Below, one piece after another: positions 38,259 through 49,545 of a stretch of 64,000 nucleotides of DNA. The stretch covers positions 10,666,501 through 10,730,500 of the forward strand of contig OY987269.1 in NCBI GenBank assembly GCA_963920665.1. Reading direction: 5' to 3'. The translations under genes and the position numbers were made by a program. Position 1 is the first letter of the stretch, and every line of letters begins with the position of its first letter. This stretch comes from Straminergon stramineum. Lineage: Eukaryota; Streptophyta; Bryopsida; Hypnales; Calliergonaceae. Below the pieces are notes generated by a model. It did no database searches, was not told the DNA's origin, and was given only the letters and a program-made list of their open reading frames with translations.

Positions 38259-41155
38259 GCAAATATACCATTTGTAGTTTCTCGGTCTGCGGCATTCAAA
38301 GAAGCAATAAAGTAGATAGCCAAGTTCAAAAATCCATATAGCTTGCCATTGTATTTTGTTCTACAAAAAAAATTGTTGGACCAGGTAAAGGTAGATCTTA
38401 AGATGAAGCTACATAAGAGGACCAAAGATAGAATAAGAAAATTTGGTGCAACCTTCTCTATTGATGGATGGAGCTTGGTCACAAATCAGCCATTAGTGAA
38501 TGCCATGCTCATATCTTCCGCAGGGGAGAAATTCTTGGGATCTGTGGATACAAGGGGATTCGAAAAAAATGCAAAGTATTTGGCAACTATTTTGGACAAA
38601 TTCATATAGAAGATGGGGTTGGAGAATGTGGTACAATGAACAATGAACAATGCTCCTATGAACCCCATAGAATGTAGAATTATAACAAAGAAGTATCCGC
38701 ATATTTCTTTTTAAGGTTGCATGGTGCACGCCTTGAATTTGTTTCTTAAAGATTAGGGAAAGCAAGCTTAGGTAACAAACGTAGTGGAAAAAGCCCACAT
38801 GGCTCTTACATTTTTCAGGAAGCGACACATGCCACTTGCAATATTTTGGACTTACCAAAAGAACCTCAACTTGTTGATGCTAGAGGAAACAAGATTTGTC
38901 TCGAATTTCATTGCTCTTCACCGCTTGTTGAAGCGAAAGGGAGCACTCCAACAAAGCGTGATGGATCCGCGTTGGGAACAATACGTGAGGACGTTGAAGG
39001 ACAAGAAAACAAAAAGTCACATGAAGTCTTGGGAGACAAAGAAGATAATCAATACTGAGTATTTTTGGAGGCGTTGCACCAATTTTGTTGACTTGATGGG
39101 CGTCGTTGTGTATGGCCTATGTGATTTAGATGCAAAGACGCCATGCACAAGCAAGGTTTTACATATTATGAGAAAAATACAGAAACATGTGGTGGATTTA
39201 GAAATTGCGCCTTTTTGGTTAAGCCCCGAACTTGCCAAACCACTTAGAGAGGTGTTCCAAGTCCAATGGAAAATGGTAGAGAACGATCTCTATTATGTAG
39301 GAGCTTTCCAGAACCCCTACTTACTTCAAGATAAAGAACTAGCCAACCATCTTGAGGCAACCAATGCATGCAAGCGTGTTCTCATGCGAATTTGTAAACA
39401 TGGGGACTATGCAGACATTGTGAAGGAATTCATGGCTTTTCGATATAGGGAGCCTTCTTTCTACAACATGTTGGATCCAAGTGAACAAAAATTATTGGTA
39501 CACGCTTGGTGGGATTTTGAAGGCACTTGTGGGAAGTTAATTGTTCCAATTGCAAGGAAAATATTGGGCCAACTGGTATCCTCATCTTCATGTGAATGAA
39601 ATTGAAGTAGCTATTCTTTCGTTCACAACAAATCTCGAAACAAGTTGAAAAAAAAAAGAGCCATAGATTTGGTGTATGTGTACACGAATTCAAGAGTCTT
39701 GGCCGCATCAAAGGAGAAGGATGAAAAGAAGTGGTACCTTGAAAATGCACCACTTGAAAATACAGAATTACAAGAACCCGAGGGATCTGAGGCAAAAGAC
39801 GAGAGTAGCGAAGACGATGAAGACGAAGAAGGTGTTGATGTTGACGAAAATGAGGAACATGGACACGAAGCAAATGAGGATGACTTGATCTTTAATGAAG
39901 AAGAGGATATGAGTGGTAACACGTACAACTTTGGAGGTGAATCATTTGAGAGGGGAAATATATACGATGATGACATGGGCAACAATGACTGAGATGAGTA
40001 CGACTTTTCACTAGACGACGACCATTGTAGAAACGATGAAGATATACCTTCCATAGCAAGATTTGTAGATGGAAGCAAATTTTTAAGCAATGATAAGGTC
40101 CTAAACACAAACGAGGAGGATACAAATGTCCAAAGAGTGGCTCCTATTGGAACTACAACTACCTATGGTGGAACTTCGGAAGTAGATGAAGTGATTGGAA
40201 GTAACAAGTCTCCATCTATGGCAATGGCCCAAGTAGAAAAGAATGACGAACTACATGACCGGGAGCAAATGAATGTGGACAAGATGAACGTGGAGTTTGG
40301 AGGAGGATTGGGGAGCAAAAGCAATTGAGAACCAAGTACCTTGAACCCTCAAGCAAATGTTACAAAGAACAATGTAGGTTCTCATTCCATAGAATGCGGA
40401 AGCCCAAACTTGCTTCACAAAGACCAAAGGACCAAAGAAAGTATGCCAAGTTTGCAACATCCAACATGCAATGGTCCTCAAATAGCTCCATGCTGTCTAT
40501 TTAACAGTGGGAGTATTACTTTGTTAGGTTTAGGAAATTTTCAATATCAACCACGAGCTGTCAATATTTTGAAAAAAATGGGACGCATAGAAAATTCAAG
40601 ATTCAACATTACTTCATTTACTGATAGCGAGGAAGATGAGACATTGGCATCAATGCTCAAGAAGCAAGAGGCTTGCCGACCACAATCTTCCATTAAGCCA
40701 TCTCACCCTCAATTGCAATCTTCAAATACAATAGAGGCATTTTCCACAAAGGGGCGATAGGTAGGAAAAACAATGATGAAAGAAATCCTAAACCTAAGAA
40801 CAAACGAGTAATGGAGCCATTTGCTATCTCCCCAAACAAGAAAGTAAATGTAGGAAGACCCCCACTTGATAAGCGTATGCCTATTCTAGTGTTTCCCTTC
40901 CGAAAAGGAAAAGCAGTTGATTGCTTTCAAGAACGCGTAGGGAGAATCTTGTTGCAAGCAAAGAGGGAGCAAAAGATGGACAAGCTTAAGCGGAAAGTTT
41001 CTGTAACTAGAAAAGTACAAGAAAAAAGAGGGGGAAATGAATCACCTACGTTGGACAATGAAGAGAACACATTAATCGATGATGACAACAGATTCCAATC
41101 AAAAGACTACAATAGTGGAGTAGAGGTGAAAGGGGATAGTGATTACTACCCTTAG
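38259..41155 (+). pseudogene. Decayed hAT-superfamily (DUF659) transposase
   Basis: One reading frame runs from 38259 to 40757 and shows hAT/DUF659 landmarks in order: IPFVVSRSAAFKEAIK, KFGATFSIDGWSLVTNQPLV, KFLGSVDTRGFEKNAKYLAT, CMVHALNLFLKD, LEETRFVSNFIALHRLLKRK, a helical region, then SFVHNKSRNKLKKKRAIDLV and YVYTN, the hAT C-terminal dimerisation signature, followed by an acidic tail. Ten in-frame stops interrupt it: 38313, 38607, 38637, 38712, 38754, 38769, 39597, 39603, 39990 and 40326. After a one-base shift near 40757 the tail seems to continue to 41155. The N-terminal BED zinc finger and the terminal inverted repeats were not found. It is non-functional as it stands. Confidence 0.82.
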
Positions 41156-43240
41156 GAATTTAATCTTAGAAGGGGCTTACACCTAGGCCATTTATAGGTG
41201 CTCAAATTATTTTGATTCAGAGAGATGATGAGCTAAGAAATGTTAGTAGTACAAATTGTTCAATTTATCTTAAAGAAATATATGACACTATCCAATTCCC
41301 TTACTTGAGTTACTTGTGTGGTTTTTGTTCCAAGTGACATTCAAGAAAATCTTTTGTTTTTTGAACAACATTCAAGAAATTTTCATTTAGTTCATTGTGT
41401 GATTTTTTGTTATGAATTTTAAATAAATTGAACAAGATAATTTCTAAAGTGATAAAACTCTATGAAATTAGTAACTAACCTTGCAACAAAACTTAAATCT
41501 GCAAATGTTACACTCACCTCGTGTTTTTTTGGGTTTTTTTGGACCAATGGTTATGCGGCCTTTCTTTCAATAAGGTTTTGAGTTTTTTAGCTCCTTCAAT
41601 TTGGAGGCTTGCATAGTTGCATCAAAGGAAGCCAACATTGAGTATGCAATTTTTAGTATGTAATTTTTGTATGCAATTTTTGTATGTGCTAACTATAGTA
41701 CTTCATAGCGTTTTTTAATACATTTACCCCCTTTTTTTTCTAAAGGCTTGAAGTTGCCCATTTTTTTCCAAGCAATTGGGCATTACCCTTGCCTAAACCC
41801 CCCAAAATGCACTCACCCCATGCACCCACCCGACCATCTGCCCCGTCCACCCCCCAGACAATGACCGGGGCAACGTTTGATTGCGTCGCCCGCATCCACT
41901 GAAACCGGACATTTGAACGTTTGATTTTCGAACTCGATTTCACCATAAACGTATGTCCAGGACAACCTTGAATGAGTTGAAGCTACTTTTCATTTGAGCA
42001 GGAATTATCATAGTTCCAAAGTAGGCATGAACTCATTTATCCATGTACTTCACTCATATTGTATTCATTCACATATATTATAATTGAAATGATTTGCAAT
42101 GTATGGAATTGAAAATATGAATGCATTCATGAAATAGAAAAGCATGTCTCATTGGTCAATTATTTTGCAGTTAGTTCATATAAATGATTGAAATATACCA
42201 CCTTAATCCCTATTTCAATAAGGCATATATGAAAATATAATTTTTTCCTCCCCTTTTTCCCTAGTGTTTTCCCAGTTTTTAAACTTCTTCATAATCTTTT
42301 TAATTCCATTGTTTTTCCCCTCATTTCTGCATATGCTTTCAGGTTTTTTTCATTATATGTTCTTGTTGGTTTTTCCTTTACTGCAAATTTTTCCTTTCCC
42401 CCTTATTTTTTTCTTTCCCCAATTTTTTTTCTTTTCCCATGTTTTTACTTTTCCATATTTTTTTCCCCTTCTTTTGGTCTTTCCCCAATTTTTTCCTTTC
42501 CCCATTTTTTTCCCTTTCCCCATTTTTTTCCCTTTCCCCATTTTATTTTCCTTCTCCTATTTTTTTCTCTTTCTTCATTTTTTGTCTTTCCCCATTTTTA
42601 AAAATTTTCCCGATTTTTTTACTTTCCCCATTTTTTTTTCTTTCACCACTTTCTAGGGGCCACTTATTAAAATTTCTTTTCAAGATGTGAACATTTGGTA
42701 GTAAATTTCAATCATCACAAAAAATGAATTTCAAAATTGAAAATTACATTAAGTAAAAAATCTAAAGATTCAAGTGAACTGCCTACCACAAATCCACCAT
42801 GACTTGTGGTCATCATCTCACCCTAACCTTTAGATTGTCTACTCATCCTACCCATGTGCACTTATATAGGAGCACGTGAAAAATCCCAATCATCATGGAA
42901 TATTCCAAACCCCAAATCCTATGTACTCAAACTAGGTAGTCAAAACAACGCAACTAAATTGTGCCCAAATGACATCTATTTATAATACTCGCACCGTCTA
43001 GCATATTTCCCATTGCAATCATTGAACTAAGTTGTGAAACTTTTCAATAAAATTTGACAATTTTTTCCTATAGTAATAAGCAATTTCAGAAGAATAAAAA
43101 CTAATTCATTCCATAATCCACAATTTTAGGGGACACAGTCATAAATCACAATATTTACTAAAAATAGGAAGTTTTCCTCTATTTTGGGGAGAAAAATGAA
43201 AAAAAAATTGGAGGACAAAAAATTGCCCCAAAAAAGTTTT
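41156..43240. other. Low-complexity spacer between hAT remnant and receptor locus
   Basis: AT-rich DNA. A C-rich island lies at about 41730-41945 (runs of CCCC on the + strand). A pyrimidine tandem repeat (42245-42655) is listed separately. No gene or RNA feature was recognised. Confidence 0.5.
42245..42655 (+). repeat. Polypyrimidine tandem repeat (~17-bp unit)
   Basis: The + strand is nearly all T and C for about 400 bp. It is built from variants of ctttccccattttttt, most regular at about 42475-42660. The complementary strand is purine-only (GGGGAAAG/AAAAATG). Long open frames on both strands here are artefacts of this composition. Confidence 0.85.
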
Positions 43241-43249
43241 GGAGGCTCT

Positions 43250-43615
43250 GGACTCACAAGCTCACGTCTCCAAACTTGCACGCTAGCATCATTGGAATGA
43301 AGATGAGGTGGTTGCAATACAAGAGGATGAATTTCATAGCAATCATGTTGTTAGAGCTTGTGCAACAAAGAAACATTACTTGTCTTCATCCACTCCCATC
43401 ATGAACAACCATACAAACAAGAAAGCTGCGATAAACCACTTCTTGATTGAGAGAATTTCAACAATTCTAAACATCCACTAACCATTAAGATTTTACAATT
43501 GATTAAGTCACCAAGAATATCTAATAGCCTCTCCAAATTATAAGATCAAACATCTTGGGCACTCAAAGTTAAGTGTAGATAGGTTGACTAACTTGCCAAT
43601 GGAATTTGGTAGACA
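43250..43615 (-). pseudogene. Decayed 3' continuation of the LRR receptor coding region
   Basis: Downstream of the receptor's stop codon (43628-43630), the same frame encodes another LRR-like unit (LPNSIGKLVNLSTLNFE, from 43612) after one TGA. A neighbouring frame then reads NLERLLDILGDLINCKILMV followed by SGCLELLKFSQSRSGLSQL, typical of post-LRR NLR sequence. This suggests that the receptor once extended further and was shortened by nonsense and frameshift changes. Confidence 0.5.
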
Positions 43616-43627
43616 TCAAGACCCCTT

Positions 43628-46600
43628 CTAATGAATGACACGAAGTGTGTTTAAAGAAACCTTATTATGAATGGAATCCGGTAGACTTGTGAGCCCCTCA
43701 CAACCCCAAAGATTAAGTCTGGATAACTTCTGCAACTTGCCAATGGAATCCGGTAGACTTGTGAGTCCCTTGCAATAAGAAAGATCAAGTGTGGATAACT
43801 TCTCCAACTTGCCAATGGAATCCGGTAGACTTGTGAGCCCCTCGCAATAAGAAAGATCAAGTGTGGATAACTTCCCCAACTTGCCAATGGAATCCGGTAG
43901 ACTTGTGAGCCCCTTGCAACCCTCAAAATTAAGTGTGGATAACTTCTCCAACTTGCCAATGGAATCCGGTAGACTTGTGAGCCCCTTGCAATCCTCAAGA
44001 TTAAGTGTGGATAACTTCTCCAACTTGCCAATGGAATCCGGTAGACTTGTGAGCCCCTCGCAACCCTCAAGATGAAGTGTAGATAACTTCTCCAACTTGC
44101 CAATGGAATCCGGTAGACTTGTCAGCCCCTTGCAACCCTCAAGATGAAGTGTGGATAACTTCTCCAACTTGCCAATGGAATCCGATAGACTTGTAAGCTT
44201 GTTGCAATCTCGAAGATTAAATGTGGATAACTTCTCCAACTTGCCAATGGAATCCGGTAGATTTGTGAGCCCATTGCAACCCCGAAGATTAAGTGTGGAT
44301 AACTTCTCCAACTTACCAATGGAATCCGGTAGACTTGTGAGTCCGTTGCAATAAGAAAGATGAAGTGTGAATAACTTCTCCAACTTGCCAATGGAATCCG
44401 GTAGACTTGTGAGCCCCTCACAACCCCAAAGATCAAGTGTGGATAACTTCTCCAACTTGCCAATGGAATCCGGTAGACTTGTGAGCCCCTTGCAATAAAA
44501 AAGATGAAGTGTGGATAACTTCTCCAACTTGCCAATGGAATCTGGTAGACTTGTGAGTCTGTTGCAATAAGAAAGATGAAGTGTGGATAACTTCTCCAAC
44601 TTGCCAATGGAATCCGGTAGACTTGTGAGCCCCTTGCAACCCTCAAGATTAAGTGTGGATAACTTCTCCAACTTGCCAAAGGAATCCGGTAGACTTGTGA
44701 GCCCCTCGCAACCCTCAAGATTAAGTGTGGATAACTTCTCCAACTTGACAATGGAATCCGGTAGACTTGTGAGCCCCTGGCAATAAAAAAGATCAAGTGT
44801 GGATAACTTCTCCAACTTGCCAATGGAATCCGATAGACTTGTAAGCTTGTTGCAATCTCGAAGATTAAGTGTGGATAACTTCTCCAACTTGACAATGGAA
44901 TCCGGTAGACTTGTGAGCCCCTCGCAACCCTCAAGATGAAGTGTGGATAACTTCTCCAACTTGCCAATGGAATCTGGTAGACTTGTGAGTCTGTTGCAAT
45001 AAGAAAGATGAAGTGTGAATAACTTCTCCAACTTGCCAATGGAATCCGGTAGATTTGTGAGCCCATTGCAACCCCGAAGATTAAGTGTGGATAACTTCTC
45101 CAACTTGCCAATGGAATCTGGTAGACTTGTGAGTTCGTTGCAATAAGAAAGATGAAGTGTGGATAACTTCTCCAACTTGCCAATGGAATCCGGTAGATTT
45201 GTGAGCCCATTGCAACCCCGAAGATTAAGTGTGGATAACTTCTCTAACTTGCCAATGGAATCCGGTAAAGTTTTAAGCTTCATGCAATTGGAAAGATCAA
45301 GCTCCAATAAGTTGACCAAGTTAGCAATGGATTCATCAAGGTTCTCTAAATACCTACAACCTTTCATGTCTAGAACACATAGATCGTTACAAAATTGCAC
45401 AAACTTTGGCAATCTAAAGATGTTGATTCCCCTCAAACAAAGCCATTGAATGCATGATGAATCCTTGATACTCATAGCTCCAAGAACATCCTCCTCTACT
45501 TCATGAAGGTTCAGCAACCTCATTTGAGGACAATCCAAACGAAATCCCTTTTGTTTGTTAAGCTTTTGTCGTTTTGAAGTCCCACTTAATTTACTTTCCA
45601 TAGTGGTCATTGATGTTATACCCCATTCATGTAGTGACAAACCTTGTATCCATGGAGCTATTATTTGCCATTAGTAAAGAGAAGAAGTTAAATATCTACA
45701 ATGAAATTCTAAAAGTGATGTTGGAAGTTCAAAAACATTGAATACCTTCAATCAACAAATTATATGATATAGAAATACCTCATTGCTTTGGAGAAGCTTA
45801 TTCACATCCTTAAAGGCCCATAATCTAGTCATTTCATCCAAATCTCTTATGCCTTGTTTTCTTACAACACTGCGACCCATGTCACGCAATTGGTCATGCA
45901 TGGTCACACTTTTATCTTCCTTCTTGATCTTGACCAAACATCTTTCTTTCAAATTATTGAACTCAATCAACTTTGAAGGTTTACCTCCCCATATCCGTAA
46001 GAGAGTTTGTTCACCATATCGCACTGAATCACAAAAGAAACATGCAATATCCAAGAACATGTTCTTTTCATTCTCATGCAAGCAATCAAAGCTTATTTGC
46101 AACACCTTCCAAAGCTTATCGTTGTCAGATCCCCCTTGGAAAGGCTCCGCATGCTTCAATTTCTCCAATGCCCCACTCCAATAATTTAAGTAATTCTCGC
46201 TTGATAGATCACCATCCATTAGATAACTTCCCAAGTAACAACCCATCACTTCAAGGCTTAATGGCAATCCACTACAAGCCTTTACAACATCATTGCACTT
46301 GCTTTCAAAGGCAACAATCAAGTCTTCTGAGGAATCCCTGGACAAAAAATGAAGTAATTTTTCGTGCCTTTGCTCCAAAGTTCTAGCTCCCTTAAATGCA
46401 TGATAAACAAACAATTTCATATCTTGGCCACAACTCATAGGCTCTACCTCGTATTTGCCACTTCCTTGTACATAACACTTTAGCTCTTGCCAATTTCTAC
46501 ATGTGACAATAACTTTGGACCCCTTGTCGTTTTCATTCGAGAAACCCATGACCTTCAACAAACTACCAAAGTTCTCTTTTGTCCCTACATCATCCATGAC

Positions 46601-47916
46601 CACCAATACTCTATGCTGGTGCACATATCTCTTCAAATCATCCACCAAACTCTTCTTGCAATCTTGCAAGCCACTCCGCTCTACAATACAACCTGTCTTT
46701 CTATCTTGGATTCTAAATTTTTGTAGTAGAGTAATCAACACGTCATCCAAGTTTGCCTTGGATTTTATGTTGTCCAAATAGCAACTATTGTCAAAATCTT
46801 TGTATAAGGATTGGTACACTACTCTTGCCAACATGGTCTTTCCAATACCTCCCATTCCAACCAATCCTACAATAGATACTTCTTGGAGTTTGGTCTTAAT
46901 ATCCTCTTCTTGTACCTCCAATCCCACAAAGCTATCCGGGACAAGACTCTCCACTTCTGGAACATGCTCAATTGCATATTGATCCAAGACCTTCTCCAAG
47001 CATTTAGCCAATAATAAATAGCTAGAATCCTTCTTGCTCTTGGGTCTCACAACATCAAAGTGATTAGTACTCAAGGCAATGTAATTACCAAGTTCAAATC
47101 TTGAAGATGCTTCCACCACCATTTCACCATGCTGTCCAATATGACACAAATTCTCATATTAGTAGATGAAGCCTGGATAACAAAATATGACCATGGACAC
47201 CTAAATAGTAAACATATTGAACCCTAAAGAGAAAAAGTCAATCCAATGTAGGAGTGACTTACTTGATTTGTTACATGCATCTCAACTGGTGATGTGAAAT
47301 CCCAAGAGTGTTCTTTAGCAACTTGTACAAAAGCTTGGTTGAGGCGACTAGTATCTGGATTTAACACTTTCAAATGCTCCAATAAGGGACCCTTCACATC
47401 ACCCCAAATGCTATTAAGAAAGGATGAAGACTTGACAAGATGTGATCCATGATGGGGTGTTGAATAAAACAAAATTGCCCCAATGTTCTTCAATAGCTTT
47501 TGAGCCTTGGGGTCTTTTGAAAAATGATTCTTAGCACTTATGACAATTTGTTTAGCCACCAAGCCACCAAACCCATGACACACAAACACCACCGGGACTC
47601 CATTTTGTCCAATTTCACCAAACATCACCATTTCTTGTACAAGTTTCTCTCCTACAAGAAACAAGTCCATTCTTCCAGTAGTGGAAGTTTGCTTTATACT
47701 TGCATCATATTTCAATGCAAAGATTCTTGCAGAGGGGAACTCATCCGAGAGCCATGTCATGGGCCAAATGTTGTTTGGTGTACCATCTCGAGCCAACCAA
47801 GTCTTCCAATATGCATCTCCACAATTGTCATACTCCAATCCATGAACAAACACCACCTCCAATTGAACTTGTACGTTAGGTTGGTAGAACCGAAAGATAG
47901 AATCACCAAACTGCAT
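43628..47916 (-). CDS. Alpha/beta-hydrolase-NB-ARC-LRR immune receptor (HNL type), possibly disrupted
   Basis: This is an intracellular NLR-type receptor. Exon 1 (47916-47263, 218 codons from ATG) is an alpha/beta-hydrolase domain: VVFVHGLEY, the nucleophile elbow CHGFGGLVAKQ and STPHHGS. Its catalytic Ser is Gly (GGG, 47572-47574), while the His-bearing TNHFDVVRP motif lies in exon 2. A 131-bp intron joins it in phase 0 to exon 2 (47131-45779, 451 codons). Exon 2 has a complete NB-ARC: P-loop GMGGIGKT, kinase-2 VLVVMDDV, RNBS-B GSKVIVTCRN, GLPL as CSGLPLSLEVMG, RNBS-D as FLDIACFF, and MHD as SVTMHDQLRDMG. Exon 3 (to 43628) starts PWIQGLSLHEWG and carries 22 near-identical 24-aa LRRs. The exon 2-3 junction is problematic: the clear donor is phase 0, but the only good acceptor (AG ending at 45658) needs phase 1. 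It may therefore be a pseudogene or hold a sequence error. Joined, it would be about 1,345 aa. Confidence 0.82.
43685..45268 (-). repeat. 22 tandem 72-bp units encoding near-identical LRRs
   Basis: Each unit encodes LPDSIGKLEKLSTLxLxxCxGLTS (24 aa), and 22 run without interruption between 45268 and 43685. They are flanked by diverged end units (LDESIANLVNLLELDL, and LPDSIHNKVSLNTL before the stop). Variation is concentrated at the predicted solvent-exposed residues. A small set of variants recurs: RGCNGLTN, SYCNRLTS, EGCEGLTS, RDCNKLTS, FYCKGLTS, WGCEGLTS. The 72-bp period leaves several frames open on both strands, so long alternative frames here are artefacts. Confidence 0.95.
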
Positions 47917-48995
47917 CTCAAAACACAAACCATGGATCAAACCTTAGAAAAACAAGGGCTTTCACAACATACACTACAATGAGGCAAAATCAACTAAGGT
48001 ATCTATGTCTATTAAATCTATTAACATGTACAAGATTTGTAATTAGAAGCAAAAAACAAGCTTACCTTTTCTCCATGAAAATGTTTGCTAGCTATTTCGT
48101 CCATCATATATCTTTGAACAATAATTGCACATACCAATCTCTCTTTCACATGAGTGCCTTATGTATCCTACAAACAATGATTTACAAAATAAGATGAAAT
48201 ACTTGATTCCATGAGCTGAACCCATAACTTCATATTAAGATCTATTGCCTTCATTTCTAAGAGCTTTGAAAGGCCCAAATATTTTCATGAAAGAACTCAA
48301 ACAATTGGATTGAAGAATTTGCATGCAACAATGAAATCCAACACTAAGAAGAAATTCTCAAGATTTTCTTCCAACATTGTCAAAAGCCATTGCTTGAATG
48401 CCATGAAAAGACATAGCCTAGACTACCGTCTTCTAAACTAGGATGCCAACCGTTCACTAGTTAACCCACACTTTCAAACTATAACTTCAAAGTATGGAAC
48501 TCGATAAATCTACTACTCTTTCAAGAAAATTATTTTTATATCAAAGATGATTTATACTATATGAGTAAAGAAGACCTAAACACACAAAGACAAAGCTCCT
48601 ATAATCTAGGCATGTAATTTACATGTTAAAATCTAACTTCCCAACAATCCAACTAGCAAGTTAGATGCATGTCATAATATGAACTACACTTCTCATAGCA
48701 TCTTACATACAATACATCAATAGATTGATTTTCATTGGTTCTAAGCTTGAAAAATAAATTGTAATGAGAAATACAACAATTTCTACTTGACATGTTTCCT
48801 ACACCAATACCCACAATCAATGCCTAGAACACAATTATACCAAGCATATCAATTAGTAATAATACCTTCAATTGTATGCCAAGTTCATGCTAGCTTTGCC
48901 TTTGAAGCAATCTTTGTCCTTTCGAAAAAGCCCTTGCTCTTTAGTAAACATTAGACATCACTTATAAGCAACTACTCTTAGTAGAAGACTAACTA

Positions 48996-49545
48996 GCCAC
49001 CACTTCATGAAGTTGAACATAGCCAAACACCTAGTGTACAATTTGCCAACTCTAACCTCTCACATTTAGATTAGACTCAAAGTTGTAATGCCCAACCTAT
49101 ACTCATGAACACACTCTTCCTTTAGCAACCTGCACAACCAAGCACAAGACACAATTCTCTCAAGGTCTCTTTATGAACTACACATCCATTCAACAAAAAG
49201 ATCTTAGCTGAAATAAGATCAAAAGACGAAAAAAAGGCATATTCATTTTGAAACCCTCATTAGTACACAAGAGCTCCAAAGATCATAGCCACCTTCAACA
49301 TCACAATGTAAGAAAACTTTGGTCCTCCAAATGAGTGTTTGTGGACCTCATACAAAACACTTACCACTAAGTCTAGCATCTAGACTTCCTTATTCAACAA
49401 TTTAGTGTCTCCTCGAATTACAAACTTGCACAAACTTGTGGCATTTTTTCAAAGTAGCATTATAAAAGAAGAGAAACTCTTACATACATTGTTGAACAAA
49501 TTGTGCATTATTGATCTCATGTAAGGGTTCACATGGTCATAGGTT
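48996..49545. repeat. Copy A of a dispersed ~0.6-0.9-kb duplication (CpG-depleted)
   Basis: It shares a collinear series of blocks with copy B (50957-51815): gccaccactt, ttgccaactctaacc, cacatttagattagactc, aacctgcacaac, cacaattctctcaag, agctcca, gtaagaaaac and ggtcatag. Where B has CG, A usually has TG or CA (B actcgcagttcgaat, A actcaaagttgtaat). It lies 1.1-1.6 kb upstream of the receptor ATG. No coding content is recognised. Confidence 0.7.

Noticed and set aside
42264..42656. 130-codon Phe/Pro/Leu-rich open frame and its Lys/Gly-rich antisense partner
   Set aside because: Both are products of the polypyrimidine tandem repeat.
44122..45210. Long alternative minus-strand frame through the LRR array (repeated SQVYRIPLASWRSYPH)
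   Set aside because: It is the same 72-bp repeat read in another frame; a period divisible by three without stops keeps several frames open. The LRR frame explains the region.
45746..45778. A 33-nt intron (GTATTT...ATTGAAG) after the NB-ARC exon
   Set aside because: It is too short for a plant intron, and the following frame still meets a stop before the LRR start.
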